A stretch of DNA of 64,000 nucleotides from Rhodospirillales bacterium URHD0017. Its GTDB lineage: Bacteria > Pseudomonadota > Alphaproteobacteria > Reyranellales > Reyranellaceae. Both the position numbers and the translations under genes were made by a program. Below the pieces are notes generated by a model, which saw only the letters and a list, made by a program, of their open reading frames with translations, did no database searches and was not told the origin of the DNA. Each line of letters opens with the position of its first letter. Position 1 is the stretch's first letter. This document shows, piece after piece, positions 16,017-25,570 of the stretch. The DNA lies in assembly GCA_900110395.1 (NCBI GenBank), contig FODP01000020.1, positions 57,931 to 121,930 on the forward strand. The letters are read 5' to 3'.

Positions 16017-17861
16017 TTATAACGCCGGGCCGCCGGGCAGCATGAAGCTCGGGCCCTTCCAGGGATCGCTAAAGCCCTTCATGCGCTTGAACATGTCGAC
16101 GCGCTTCTGCTTCAGGCTGCCGGGCTTGTAGGCGGCGAGCCAGCCGTCGGTCTCGTCGAGGAACAGCGACTTCTGGTCCTGCTTCTTCTTCTCCGCCTTG
16201 CTCAGCATCTTCCTGGTCCGCTCCTGCACCGAGCGGAAGTAGTAGTGATAGAAGAGCCGATTGAACTCGGTGAAGTAGATGTCGGCGACGCGCTGGTTGC
16301 CGCGGATCACCAGCATGTTCTCGTCGTTCTCCTTGGTCGAGGCGTCGCTGAAGTTGGCCGAGCCGGTGACCACGATCGGGTCGCTGCCGAGCGGATCCTT
16401 GAGCAGGAACTTGGAATGGATGTAGCTCACGTGGGAATTGAGCTGCAGGAAGCGCGTGTTGGTCTCCTTGGCCCATTGATAGAGCGGCTCGGCGATGAAC
16501 GAGCCGAACGCCTCGTAGATGTTGTTCTTGGCGTTGAGCTGAACGAACGGATCCTTGGCGCGCGGGTTGGGCTTGTCCTCCTTCTCGAGCAGGAAGAAGC
16601 CGATATGGCCGTCGGCCTTGTTGTCCTTCAACAGGTCCTTGAAGGCCTTGTTGATGCCGAAGGCGAGCGTGATGCAGGACGTGTCGTCGGCCTCGTCGAC
16701 CATGTGGGCGTACATGTCGAGCACCGCCGTGCCGGTGCGCGGGCTGAAGATCGGCGTGATGCCCTTGGGCACCTTCGGCCACGTGGCGGGCGGCGCCAGG
16801 ATCTTCTCGACCGCCGTGCGCAGCTCCTTGTTGCGCTTGGTCACCGTGGCCTTGTCGTCGCCGTCCCGGCCACCCGGATCGGCCTTCAGCAGCTCCCAGT
16901 AGGCCTCGTACTTCTTCGCCGTCTCCTCGTCGCGCACCCAGTGGCCGACATTGGTCTGGCCGTGGATGCCGCCGTCGGAGATGTTGGTCGAGCCGGTCCA
17001 TACCTCGGCAGCCTTCTTCGGCTGGCCCTTGAGCAGCACCATGAACTTGTTGTGCTGGATGTTGTTGGTGCGGGCCTCGCGCAGGAAGACGTGGCCCGGC
17101 GGGATGCCGACCTTGTCGATCAGCGCGAGGTTCTCGGTGCGCGGGAAGCTCGGCGTCGGCTTGCCCTTGCTGTCCTTGGGCTTGTTCTTCTTGGCATCGA
17201 CGATCAGCCGCACATCGACGCCGCGGTCGAGCGCGTCCTTCAGCGCCTGGGCCACCGGCTCGTAGCGGAACTCATAGAAGCAGCAGAGCAGCGTGTCGTC
17301 GGCGCCAGCGTCGGCAATGAACTTCAGGATGGCGTCGTCGAGCTGGCGGCTCAGCCACTCCTTCGCCGCGACCTGCTTGGCGCCCTTGAGCTCGCTCGGC
17401 TTCTTGTTGCCGAACTCGCGCGTGTAAGCCTGGCTGCTGGCGACGCCGCGATTGAAGAAGATGTCGTGCTCCAGGGCGGAGAACAGCGGCTCGGTCTGCA
17501 CGCGGATCGTCACCGGCTCGGCGCTGCGGTCGAGCTTCTTCGGCGTGCCCTTCAGCGGATGGAAAATGTACTCGTACTTGTGGTCGGGCTTGCCCGTAAA
17601 GTCGTCCCACACGAAGCTCTGCACGGGATGGCGCGACGTCTTCACCTTGGTCTTCTCGTCGGGCTTGGGGATCAGCGACGGGAAGACCTTGAAGCCGAAG
17701 GCGTAGAAGTCCTGCTTGCCATCGGGATCGCTGCGCTCGACGGCAAAGCCCAGCAGGCCTTTGGTGCCGGCCTTGTCGGCTGAGATGGCGAAGGAGATGG
17801 TGTTGGTTCCGCTCACGGCCAGGACCTGGTACGGGCCGGTCTTCGCTGACTTGAAGCGCAT
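16017..17861 (-). CDS. Phospholipase-D-like protein with two HKD motifs
   Basis: 614 residues. The PLD superfamily signature appears twice: QHNKFMVLLKG followed by WTGSTNISDGG, and YIHSKFLLKD followed by VTGSANFSDAST. Two HKD half-sites form one active site, so an active phosphodiesterase or transphosphatidylase is expected. The first 110 residues are a separate beta-rich region. There is no signal peptide. ATG 17861 has a G-rich Shine-Dalgarno-like stretch before it and is chosen over TTG 17906. Candidate roles are phospholipid or nucleic-acid hydrolysis; the gene has no operon partner to help decide. Confidence 0.85.
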   Translation of the reverse strand: MRFKSAKTGPYQVLAVSGTNTISFAISADKAGTKGLLGFAVERSDPDGKQDFYAFGFKVFPSLIPKPDEKTKVKTSRHPVQSFVWDDFTGKPDHKYEYIFHPLKGTPKKLDRSAEPVTIRVQTEPLFSALEHDIFFNRGVASSQAYTREFGNKKPSELKGAKQVAAKEWLSRQLDDAILKFIADAGADDTLLCCFYEFRYEPVAQALKDALDRGVDVRLIVDAKKNKPKDSKGKPTPSFPRTENLALIDKVGIPPGHVFLREARTNNIQHNKFMVLLKGQPKKAAEVWTGSTNISDGGIHGQTNVGHWVRDEETAKKYEAYWELLKADPGGRDGDDKATVTKRNKELRTAVEKILAPPATWPKVPKGITPIFSPRTGTAVLDMYAHMVDEADDTSCITLAFGINKAFKDLLKDNKADGHIGFFLLEKEDKPNPRAKDPFVQLNAKNNIYEAFGSFIAEPLYQWAKETNTRFLQLNSHVSYIHSKFLLKDPLGSDPIVVTGSANFSDASTKENDENMLVIRGNQRVADIYFTEFNRLFYHYYFRSVQERTRKMLSKAEKKKQDQKSLFLDETDGWLAAYKPGSLKQKRVDMFKRMKGFSDPWKGPSFMLPGGPAL

Positions 17862-18160
17862 GGTGAGCCCCCGCTCGTTCGGCGATGCAGCCAATCGTAG
17901 TTGCAATGTCGACAGATTACAATCTTTACGTGCATCGTGGAATTGTCACGTGATTGACACTTGACGCGGTCGATCTGTCGCAGCGCAAAAATTCATCGCA
18001 CTCGCAGATCCGTCGCGTCAAGGCGTCCGCTCAGCTTCAACCAAAAATCCTACAAGCTGCGGGACGCTGCTGCCGTCTGGTGAATTTAGTGTGATGGAGT
18101 GATACAATCATCTTGCGATTGTCTATGCGGCGTTCTGGGCAAATGGAAGCGGGGAGTGCG

Positions 18161-18826
18161 ATGTCGAACGTTTCTGGCAAGGCCTACGGCATGAACGTCG
18201 TAACACCGATGCGGCCAAGCCGGACCTGGATCAACCGCGCTCTTTTCATGGCGGCGCGCGCACTCCCGAGATCCTTGGGCGGTCTGCTCGGCCTTTCCAT
18301 CATCCATTTCGCGCGCTGGATCATCATCAAGCGCGATCAATGGCCCGATCTCGGCCAGGGCAAGCAGTCGCTGCAAAACGACTACATGCTGTTCTGCAGC
18401 AATTTCAACGGAACGTGGGATCAGTATATCGACACCTTTTCCGACGGCATTCCTGGCGGGCTCGACCTGCTGTGGTATTCGAGCACGAGATATCCGCATT
18501 CGATCCCGATCAGCCCGTTCAAGGGTTACATCCGGGAAAACCAGATCGACACGGACTATTATTACAATTCGGTCCCGGGCGCCGCGCAGCGCGATGTCAA
18601 GTCGGCGTTGCGCGTCCGCCGCGCCATCCTCGAACTGGCAGCAAAGCAGGCCTCATTGTCTCCGGCGGATTTCCGCAAGCAGTACGTGACCGCCCTGATC
18701 GGGATGCAAAACGACCTCGGCTATCAGGGCTATGCCCCGATCGCCAGCGTCGATACGGACAACGCGAGCCGGAATCGCGAACGCTACGTTCAAAGTCAGC
18801 ACGAGGCGGCCAAAGCGCTCGTGTGA
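18161..18826 (+). CDS. Unrecognised protein, first gene of the peroxidase/P450 cluster
   Basis: 221 residues, family not recognised. It has an amphipathic or weakly hydrophobic N-terminal stretch (GGLLGLSIIHFARWIIIK) and a conserved-looking core: DYMLFCSNFNGTWDQYIDTF, then LLWYSSTRYP and YYYNSVPGAAQRDVKSALRV. The strand-helix rhythm of the core suggests a small ferredoxin-like alpha/beta fold comparable to Dyp peroxidase half-domains, but that is inference. GGGGAG lies about five bases before ATG 18161. Four genes follow in the same direction with short gaps (31, 8 and 28 bp before the next three), so it is probably co-transcribed with the Dyp peroxidase and P450. Confidence 0.75.
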   Translation: MSNVSGKAYGMNVVTPMRPSRTWINRALFMAARALPRSLGGLLGLSIIHFARWIIIKRDQWPDLGQGKQSLQNDYMLFCSNFNGTWDQYIDTFSDGIPGGLDLLWYSSTRYPHSIPISPFKGYIRENQIDTDYYYNSVPGAAQRDVKSALRVRRAILELAAKQASLSPADFRKQYVTALIGMQNDLGYQGYAPIASVDTDNASRNRERYVQSQHEAAKALV

Positions 18827-18857
18827 CCCCGCCCATCATCCGACCGAGGAACCAGCG

Positions 18858-19832
18858 ATGCCGATATTCGACGGGGGACACTATTTCCTGACGGCCATCA
18901 TCCCGATCCGCACCGCTCCGGTTGAGGACGGTCTCGCCGTGACGTCGCCGGTTCATGCGTTGCGCAAGCGGCTCAGCTTGATGCCGACGGGTGCGGAGAC
19001 GCTCGCCCGCGGCGGCGGGCAGAGCCCGTTTGCGCGCAACAAGCGCAACCATTTCGCGCGCTTCGTGATCATCGACGACGTGGCCTATACCGGACGCACG
19101 GCGCGCAATACGCTTTGGGCGCGTGTCCGCGGCGACGATCTGGTGGTCGCCCAGCCGCAGGATCACTTGACGTGCCCATTCCTGATCTTCGTCGTGGATT
19201 TCGACGCCAAGAGTGGTGTCGATGCGGAGCGCGATTCCTATCTCGTCGAGCTTTGGAACACGATGGGACAGGAGCTGCGCGAGATCCTCATATTCTGCGA
19301 GGGCTTCAAGTCGACGGTGACGGATGCCGCGGGCTTCGCGGCATATATCGCCAGCTGCCAGCTCGAAACGACGATGTCGTTCAATGATTATTACGCCGAT
19401 GCCCCCACCCTTCCGGCATGGCCGGAAAAAAACTTCTTGTGGGCCGCCATCGCGAGCCTTCTCGTCTTGGGGCTCGGGCTGTTGGCGTCGTTCATGCCGT
19501 CCTTGCCATCGTGGCTGCCCCACCCCTTTGTGCTGGTGATTGTGGGCGCGGTGGCGCTGGTTGCTGTCGTCCTGGCGGCCTATGCGTCCATCATGGCAGC
19601 CGGCAGGAAGCCGTTTCCGAGCGCGCCGGACTCCGACCTCCCGAGCGTGCTCAAGGCGCTCCATCTGCAGCGGACGTTCACCCGTTTCGCGATCGACAGC
19701 CAGATGCAGGCGGCAGCCACGGATGCGGCATCGGCGCGAAAACTCTACGACGATTTCGCGGCGTTCGTTGCCGCCAACAAGCCGAACGATATCGGCGCCC
19801 CCACCCAAGCGCCCGGCGTCATCGGAATTTGA
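18858..19832 (+). CDS. Unrecognised membrane-anchored protein of the peroxidase/P450 cluster
   Basis: 324 residues, family not recognised. The N-terminal 180 residues look globular (GGHYFLTAIIPIRTAP, RNHFARFVIIDDVAYTGR, CPFLIFVVDFDAKSG). Two adjacent membrane helices follow at about residues 192-212 and 222-245 (LWAAIASLLVLGLGLLAS, PFVLVIVGAVALVAVVLA), then a charged C-terminal tail. The topology suggests a hairpin anchor with both globular parts on the same side of the inner membrane. It lies directly between an unknown protein and the Dyp-type peroxidase (8-bp gap), so a role in tethering or serving that enzyme is likely but unproven. Confidence 0.75.
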   Translation: MPIFDGGHYFLTAIIPIRTAPVEDGLAVTSPVHALRKRLSLMPTGAETLARGGGQSPFARNKRNHFARFVIIDDVAYTGRTARNTLWARVRGDDLVVAQPQDHLTCPFLIFVVDFDAKSGVDAERDSYLVELWNTMGQELREILIFCEGFKSTVTDAAGFAAYIASCQLETTMSFNDYYADAPTLPAWPEKNFLWAAIASLLVLGLGLLASFMPSLPSWLPHPFVLVIVGAVALVAVVLAAYASIMAAGRKPFPSAPDSDLPSVLKALHLQRTFTRFAIDSQMQAAATDAASARKLYDDFAAFVAANKPNDIGAPTQAPGVIGI

Positions 19833-19840
19833 GGTTCACC

Positions 19841-21484
19841 ATGGCGGTCGTGCTCGACCTCGCGGACATTCAAGGCAATATACTCAGCGCCTACGGAAAG
19901 ATGGGCTTTCCGAAAGGCCGCTTCATCACGCTGCACGTCGATGACCCGGTTGGGGCGCGGAAGTTCGTCAACGCCTTGCTGCCTGGGATCACGACCGCGC
20001 TGCGGTGGCCATCTAGTCGCACGCAAATTCCAGCGGGTGAGGTCGCGGCGGCGCGGCCGCTGGTTGCCGTCAATATTGCGTTCTCTTGGTATGGTCTCCT
20101 CGCGCTCAAGACGCCCACCCGCACACTGCGGGGCATGCCGGACGAATTCATCGACGGCATGATGGAGCGCGCGCCGATGCTCGGTGACGACTTCAGCGGA
20201 CTCGATTGGAAGAAGTCTTGGGACGAGGTGTGGACCAAGAGGACGACCGCTCGCACGGTCGATCCGAATACCGTGCACATGCTTATCACCCTGAACGCGC
20301 AGATGAACATCGACGGCCGCCCGGTCGAGGAGCTCGATGCGAAAACCCGCGAGATCGAGGAGCTTTGCAAGTCCATCGGCGGGGTCCGAATCCTGCCGGG
20401 CCACAATCCTCTCGGACAGGCGTTGGCCCCGTACCAAGAGCTGACCGCGATCATGAAGAGCGGGCCGGGCGGCAGCGTCGTCCCCTCTCCCAAGGAGCAC
20501 TTCGGATTCACCGATGCGCTCGGCGACCCCGTCTTCGAGGGGGAGTATCCGCGCGACTTCGAGATGAGCGAAGCGCATGGCAACGGCGCGGTCGATGGCG
20601 CCGGCAACTGGCGGCCGCTTGCGACCGGCGAATTCCTGCTCGGCTATCCCGACGAAGCGCAAGAGATCGCTGGCGCCGCGATGCCATTGGATTTCAGCCG
20701 CAATGGCACTTTCATGGCCTATCGCAAGCTGCATCAGAACGTCGTTGCGTTCCGGAATTTCATAAGCGAGACGGCCGCACGGTTCGGCGCCGTTGCCGGC
20801 ATCGATGATCCGTTGGACGCCAAGGAAACTCTCATGGCGAAGATAGCGGGCCGCTGGTCCGACGGGGTTCCGCTCGCGCGGGCGCCGACCGCCACTGAAT
20901 GGCGGAAATTCAATGTCCAATACCCCGAGGTCTCGCCCAACAAGAACCTCGCCGGCTACGTGGCGCGCGGCAAGGCCCTCATCGACTTCACGTACAAAGA
21001 CGATCCGCAAGGGCTCAGGTGTCCGATTAGCTCCCACATGCGGCGGGTCAATACCCGCGACGGGCTGGCGCCGACGGGCACCGAGGGTTCGGTGCTCAAC
21101 AATCGCCGCCGCATCCTCAGGCGCGGACTGCCATACGGCGACTCCTCAGAGGGGGTGTCCGACTCGGACGAGCACGGCGTGGTCATGCTGTCCGCCTGCA
21201 CGAGCCTGTTTCGGCAGTTCGAGTTCGTGCAACAGCAATGGATCAACTACGGCCTTGACGCAAATTCCGGCAACGACACGTGTCCGCTCACCGGCAACCA
21301 CAACGTCGGCGCCGACGGTCCGAAGGCCAAGTTCGTGATTGCGTCCGATCCCAAATCCGGGCGGCCGCCGTTCGTCGTCGAGGGCATTCCCCAATTCGTC
21401 GAGACCCGTGGCGGAGAATATTTCTTCGTACCCAGCATGACGGCTCTGCGCATGATTGGAATGGGAGTCGTCGACCCCACGTGA
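19841..21484 (+). CDS. Dyp-type heme peroxidase family protein
   Basis: 547 residues. It contains a variant of the distal catalytic motif, GFTDALGDP with Asp225 (the usual form is GFxDG), and the heme-binding motif CPISSHMRRVNTRDG with His399 as likely proximal ligand and the following Arg. An N-terminal DIQGNILSAYGK start is typical of the larger Dyp proteins, and a signal peptide is absent. It would use hydrogen or organic peroxides to oxidise an unknown substrate. ATG 19841 is chosen because it follows the preceding stop by 8 bp and begins the family domain; a longer open frame runs back through the previous gene. The P450 gene follows after 28 bp. Confidence 0.88.
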   Translation: MAVVLDLADIQGNILSAYGKMGFPKGRFITLHVDDPVGARKFVNALLPGITTALRWPSSRTQIPAGEVAAARPLVAVNIAFSWYGLLALKTPTRTLRGMPDEFIDGMMERAPMLGDDFSGLDWKKSWDEVWTKRTTARTVDPNTVHMLITLNAQMNIDGRPVEELDAKTREIEELCKSIGGVRILPGHNPLGQALAPYQELTAIMKSGPGGSVVPSPKEHFGFTDALGDPVFEGEYPRDFEMSEAHGNGAVDGAGNWRPLATGEFLLGYPDEAQEIAGAAMPLDFSRNGTFMAYRKLHQNVVAFRNFISETAARFGAVAGIDDPLDAKETLMAKIAGRWSDGVPLARAPTATEWRKFNVQYPEVSPNKNLAGYVARGKALIDFTYKDDPQGLRCPISSHMRRVNTRDGLAPTGTEGSVLNNRRRILRRGLPYGDSSEGVSDSDEHGVVMLSACTSLFRQFEFVQQQWINYGLDANSGNDTCPLTGNHNVGADGPKAKFVIASDPKSGRPPFVVEGIPQFVETRGGEYFFVPSMTALRMIGMGVVDPT

Positions 21485-21512
21485 ACAGCGGTGCCACCGC
21501 GAAGGTATCCAA

Positions 21513-22862
21513 ATGTCGTTTCTGACCAATCTCGTCACCTCGTTCGTCACGCGCCTGCGGATGTTGCTCGATGGTCTGGTCGCACCATTTCAAGTCGCAC
21601 CGGCGATTCTGGCGGCGAGTGGCGACGGTCTGAAGGCGAAGGCCGCCACTGCGCTCAAGGATCCGCGCGTGCAACGGATCAGCTTGCGGTCGCTGCGCGC
21701 TTTCCTGCCAAATCTTGTTCTGTCGAAGCCGCTCGTCAGGGCCTATCCGAACACCGGAACGGCGATCGTCACGCGTTACCAGGACGTCGTCGAAGTCCTC
21801 GACCGAAACGCGGATTTCGAGGTCGTGTACGAGCCCAAGATGCGGGCGATCACGGGCGGCGAGAATTTCTTCCTGGGCATGCAGGACACCGCGCTTTACG
21901 AGCGTGACGTTTCCAACTTGCGCCTGGCGATGCGCCGCGACGACGTCGCAGCAATCGTCGAGCCGGCGGCGCGACGCTTGGCCGAGCAACTCGTCGCCAA
22001 ACAGACGAACCGCATCGACGTGCCGAAAGATCTGTCCCTGCTGGTGCCGACCGCGATCGTGACCGACTATTTCGGCATCGCCGGCGCGGAGAACAACGAT
22101 CTCATCGACTGGGCGACGCTGATGTTCTGGTATCTCTTCATCGATCTCGCGGGCGACCCGGCGATCACCAGCAAGGCGCTCGATGCTGCGGCCTCCTGCC
22201 GTTCCGCAATCGATGCCGCAATCGTCAGCCACAAGGCCGCTGGCGTGGCGAAGGACGACGTGCTGGGCCGGTGTCTCGTCCTGCAGAAGGCCAACCAGCC
22301 CGGGATGGACGATCTCGGCATTCGCAACTACCTGATCGGCTTGGTGATCGGCGCGATCCCGACGATCTCCAAAGCCTGCGTTCAGGCGCTGGACCAGTTG
22401 CTCGATCGTCCCGAGGCGCTTCAATCCGCACAGGCCGCGGCGCGCGGGGGTGACAGCGCACTGCTCGCCGCACATGTGTTCGAAGCGTTTCGGTTCAACC
22501 CCGTCAATCCGGTGATCTACCGGCGCGCGGCGTGCGACGCAACAATCGCCGCCGGCAGCCTGCGCGCGCGCAAGATCACGAAGGGCACCATGGTATTGGC
22601 GTCAAATCTGTCCGCAATGTTCGACCCGTTGAAAATAGAAGCGCCGGAATCCTTTCGCATCGACCGGCCGTGGGGCGAATACATGCTCTGGGGATACGGG
22701 ATGCACACGTGTTTCGGCGCCTATATCAACCGCGCCGTCATGCCGGCGATCCTCAAGCCGCTGTTGGTCAAGCCCGGCCTGCGCCGGGCCGCCGGCAATG
22801 CCGGACGGATCGACACGGGCGGAACGCCGTTCCCACAGCATTTCTCGGTCGAGTGGGACTGA
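21513..22862 (+). CDS. Cytochrome P450
   Basis: 449 residues. The ExxR motif of the K-helix is EAFR (Glu324-Arg327). The heme-thiolate loop is WGYGMHTCFGAYINR with Cys400 as the axial ligand. The I-helix reads LVIGAIPTISKA, lacking the usual acid-Thr pair used for oxygen activation in monooxygenases. That suggests a P450 that works on peroxides or rearranges hydroperoxides rather than a classical hydroxylase. No reductase or ferredoxin gene is nearby, which agrees. It follows a Dyp-type peroxidase by 28 bp in the same direction. Confidence 0.9.
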   Translation: MSFLTNLVTSFVTRLRMLLDGLVAPFQVAPAILAASGDGLKAKAATALKDPRVQRISLRSLRAFLPNLVLSKPLVRAYPNTGTAIVTRYQDVVEVLDRNADFEVVYEPKMRAITGGENFFLGMQDTALYERDVSNLRLAMRRDDVAAIVEPAARRLAEQLVAKQTNRIDVPKDLSLLVPTAIVTDYFGIAGAENNDLIDWATLMFWYLFIDLAGDPAITSKALDAAASCRSAIDAAIVSHKAAGVAKDDVLGRCLVLQKANQPGMDDLGIRNYLIGLVIGAIPTISKACVQALDQLLDRPEALQSAQAAARGGDSALLAAHVFEAFRFNPVNPVIYRRAACDATIAAGSLRARKITKGTMVLASNLSAMFDPLKIEAPESFRIDRPWGEYMLWGYGMHTCFGAYINRAVMPAILKPLLVKPGLRRAAGNAGRIDTGGTPFPQHFSVEWD

Positions 22863-22933
22863 CAGGTTCAATGACCAACTATGACGAATCACTGCAATCT
22901 TAAACGTCATCAGCCAAGGCGGGAGACAATGTC

Positions 22934-23881
22934 ATGACAAATGCCATGCGACGGAACGTGTTACCATGTCTGATGATTGCGGTCGGACTGGGACTGCCTC
23001 ACGCTGTTCACGCAGAAGGCTATAACCCGGTTACCCAACAAGCCCAGTCAAAACTTGCAACACTTGGTCACGACCCCGGGCCTTTGGACGGGATCGCGGG
23101 CGGCTTGACGAAAACGGGCGTCCTGGCGTTTCAAAAAAAATCCGCGCTTCCAGAGACAGGCGCCCTTGACGCAGCGACACTTGAAAAGCTTGGCATTGGG
23201 ACTTCCGTGGACAAGGTCAATGCTGTCGTTGATTGGATACCGGTTCCTACACAAGATGACCTGGACAAGCTCGTCGCCAAGCCAATCAATAATGCGGGCT
23301 CGCCCTATACGAACTATCGACCCAATGCGCCCGCAGCCAATCTGGATCTTCCCGGGGCGGCGATATTGGCAGCGATGAATGCCAGCGCCGATGTCTTTGG
23401 CAGTCGGCTCGCCGGGCAGCCCAAGCATACGGATGAAGGCTACAAGTACTTGACCGGATGTCTGAAGACAGGTTTCGCTCCGACGCACTGGTCCGATATC
23501 ACCATCCACTACTATTGCATGATGTCAAAACCGAGAGCGTGCTATACCTACGCGCTCTCGGGAAAATCGACGGGCGTAAAACTTCCCCGGCCAAAAGCCT
23601 ATCAAGGCTGTGCAACCGGAGTGTTGCCCAATGGGCCTGACTTTGCCTTTGTGGCCAAGACGCAGCCGCAGGTTTTCCAATATGTGATGTTTGGCCAGAC
23701 CCACGGGTTCAATCATGAGCAGGAACAAGCCATCATCAACGCCTTTTATGGGGTGAAGAACCCCGCTGATCGCAATGAGTGCCGACTCAAGCGGCCCCTG
23801 CGCACGGAAGACCCCACCGATGGGACACACTGCCTCGTGAACAAAACGATGTCGGCAATATTGGTTGGGAAAAGCGAATAA
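22934..23881 (+). CDS. Exported protein with peptidoglycan-binding domain
   Basis: 315 residues. A cleavable signal peptide (CLMIAVGLGLPHAVHA, cut after AHA-type residues) is followed by a PG_binding_1 module at about residues 32-85 (LATLGHDPGPLDGIAGGLTK, GVLAFQKKSALPETGALD). The remaining 220 residues are Cys-containing and of no recognised family. Base composition is visibly lower in GC than its neighbours, suggesting separate acquisition. It is the last gene of the colinear cluster with the Dyp peroxidase and P450, 71 bp after the P450 stop, and would act in the periplasm or at the wall. Confidence 0.82.
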   Translation: MTNAMRRNVLPCLMIAVGLGLPHAVHAEGYNPVTQQAQSKLATLGHDPGPLDGIAGGLTKTGVLAFQKKSALPETGALDAATLEKLGIGTSVDKVNAVVDWIPVPTQDDLDKLVAKPINNAGSPYTNYRPNAPAANLDLPGAAILAAMNASADVFGSRLAGQPKHTDEGYKYLTGCLKTGFAPTHWSDITIHYYCMMSKPRACYTYALSGKSTGVKLPRPKAYQGCATGVLPNGPDFAFVAKTQPQVFQYVMFGQTHGFNHEQEQAIINAFYGVKNPADRNECRLKRPLRTEDPTDGTHCLVNKTMSAILVGKSE

Positions 23882-23965
23882 GTTGGCGGTCGCTTGCGAT
23901 CCTAACGTGTGTTGTGGCTCTGTCGGCTGTTTGACATGCGGCGGAGGTGATCATTTGATGGGTGC

Positions 23966-24520
23966 ATGATCAAAACGATCGGTCATTCCAACCATCCGAT
24001 CGGCCGCTTCGTCGACCTCTTGAAGTCGGGCGGCGTCGAGGCGGTGGTCGATGTGCGCTCGACGCCCTACTCGCGCCGCTTCCCGCAATTCGGCCGCGAG
24101 CGGCTCGCGCAAACCCTGTCCGCGGCTGACATTCTTTACCGCTACGAGGGCGCTGCCCTGGGCGGGAAACCCAAGGACGGCGCAGGCTACGATGCGCTGG
24201 CTGAGCGGCCCGACTTCAAGGACGCACTCGAGCGGCTGATCGTGGGATCGGCCGATACCACGCTCTGCCTGATGTGCGCCGAGAAGGAGCCGCTCGACTG
24301 CCATCGCACCGTGCTGGTGTCGCGGCGGCTCGCCGAACGCGGGGCGGAGATCGAGCACCTGCTGGCCAACGGCAAGCGCAAGCCGCATGCCGTGCTCGAA
24401 GGGGAACTGCTGGAGGCCAGCGACGACGGCGCGCCGGATCTCTTCACTACCGCTGAAGATCGCAGCCAACGGCTTGCCCGGGCGTACCAGAAGCGCGAAC
24501 GGGTGATGAAGCGTGGCTGA
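23966..24520 (+). CDS. DUF488 family protein
   Basis: 184 residues, full DUF488 length. The family motifs are intact: IGHSNHPIGRFVDLLKSGGV, VVDVRSTPYSRRFPQF, YEGAALGG, and the Cys/His cluster LMCAEKEPLDCHR. The two Cys and the His are likely metal ligands or catalytic. Function is undefined in the family. It stands alone upstream of a DUF1304 gene. Confidence 0.9.
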   Translation: MIKTIGHSNHPIGRFVDLLKSGGVEAVVDVRSTPYSRRFPQFGRERLAQTLSAADILYRYEGAALGGKPKDGAGYDALAERPDFKDALERLIVGSADTTLCLMCAEKEPLDCHRTVLVSRRLAERGAEIEHLLANGKRKPHAVLEGELLEASDDGAPDLFTTAEDRSQRLARAYQKRERVMKRG

Positions 24521-24586
24521 CGGGCGGGGTTCCCTCCAATCGGAAACCGCTCTAGCATCAGCCAACATCGCGGGGGGAGACTGACG

Positions 24587-24964
24587 ATGCGGATCATCGC
24601 GCTGCTGCTGGTGGCGATTGTGATGTTGAGTCAGGTGGGCTTCCTGGTCCTCGAGATGTTCCTTTGGACCGACGAGGTCAGCTACCGCATCTTCGAGACG
24701 ACGCCGGAATTCGCAAAGGCCTCGAAAGTGCTGGCGGCCAACCAGGGTCTGTACAAAGGCTTCCTCGCCGCCGGACTGCTGTGGGGCCTTTTGAGCGGCC
24801 GACGCGACGTAAAAGCCTTCTTTCTGTGCTGTGTGATCGTGGCCGGCATCTACGGCGGGCTGACCGTCAACATGTCGATCCTCTACGTCCAGGCCGCGCC
24901 GGCGCTGGCGGCGCTGCTGGCCGTGCTGGCGACGCGGACGCCACGGGTGCGGCATCGGCTCTGA
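24587..24964 (+). CDS. DUF1304 family integral membrane protein
   Basis: 125 residues with four predicted membrane helices, starting with IIALLLVAIVMLSQVGFLVL and including the family's ANQGLYKGFLAAGLLWGLL. DUF1304 proteins are small inner-membrane proteins of unknown function. A GGGGGAGA Shine-Dalgarno region precedes ATG 24587. The next gene starts 3 bp after the stop, so the two are probably co-transcribed. Confidence 0.88.
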   Translation: MRIIALLLVAIVMLSQVGFLVLEMFLWTDEVSYRIFETTPEFAKASKVLAANQGLYKGFLAAGLLWGLLSGRRDVKAFFLCCVIVAGIYGGLTVNMSILYVQAAPALAALLAVLATRTPRVRHRL

Positions 24965-24967
24965 GGC

Positions 24968-25570
24968 ATGCGCCGGCCCGACGTCATCCTGGTGAACGGG
25001 CCGTCGAGCGCAGGCAAGACCACGCTCTGCCGCGCCCTGCAGGCGGCGATCGACGACCCCTATCTCGTCACGGGCTTCGACGATTTCATCTTCATGGCGC
25101 CCCCGCGCTACTACCGCGGCGCCGACACCAGCCGGCAGGACGAGCACGACGCCTTCACGGCACTCGGCGTCGAGATGGTGACAACCTCGCCGCCAGGGGC
25201 GCCGCCCAGCGTGACCGCCCGCTTCGGCCCGGTGTTCCGCCGCCTGCTCGACGCCATGGCGCCCGCCGTGCGTGCTCTGGTCGACGCCGGCAACGCCGTG
25301 ATCTTCGATCATGTGCTGCACGACCGGGCGATGCACGAGAGCTGCCGCAAGGCTTTCGCCGGGCTCGACGTGTTCGCCGTCGGCGTCACCTGCCCGGTCG
25401 ACGTCCTCGAGGCACGCGAGCGCGAACGCGGCGACCGCGTGCTCGGCCGGGCGCGCGGTCTCGCCGGCGTGGTCCATGGCTTCCTCGACTACGATGTCAT
25501 GGTCGACACTGGCGCGATGACGCCGGCCGCCTGCGTGTCGGCGATCCTCGCCGCGCTCGATAAGCGCTAG
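24968..25570 (+). CDS. Chloramphenicol-phosphotransferase-like P-loop kinase
   Basis: 200 residues. A P-loop at the N-terminus (LVNGPSSAGKTTLCRALQ), a central FDHVLHDRAMHESC and GVTCPVDVLEARERERGDRV match the CPT-like family of small-molecule phosphotransferases. Family members include an antibiotic-inactivating enzyme of Streptomyces, but most bacterial copies have unknown substrates, so resistance should not be assumed. It starts 3 bp after the DUF1304 gene and its final bases overlap the end of the convergent amine oxidase gene. Confidence 0.87.
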   Translation: MRRPDVILVNGPSSAGKTTLCRALQAAIDDPYLVTGFDDFIFMAPPRYYRGADTSRQDEHDAFTALGVEMVTTSPPGAPPSVTARFGPVFRRLLDAMAPAVRALVDAGNAVIFDHVLHDRAMHESCRKAFAGLDVFAVGVTCPVDVLEARERERGDRVLGRARGLAGVVHGFLDYDVMVDTGAMTPAACVSAILAALDKR

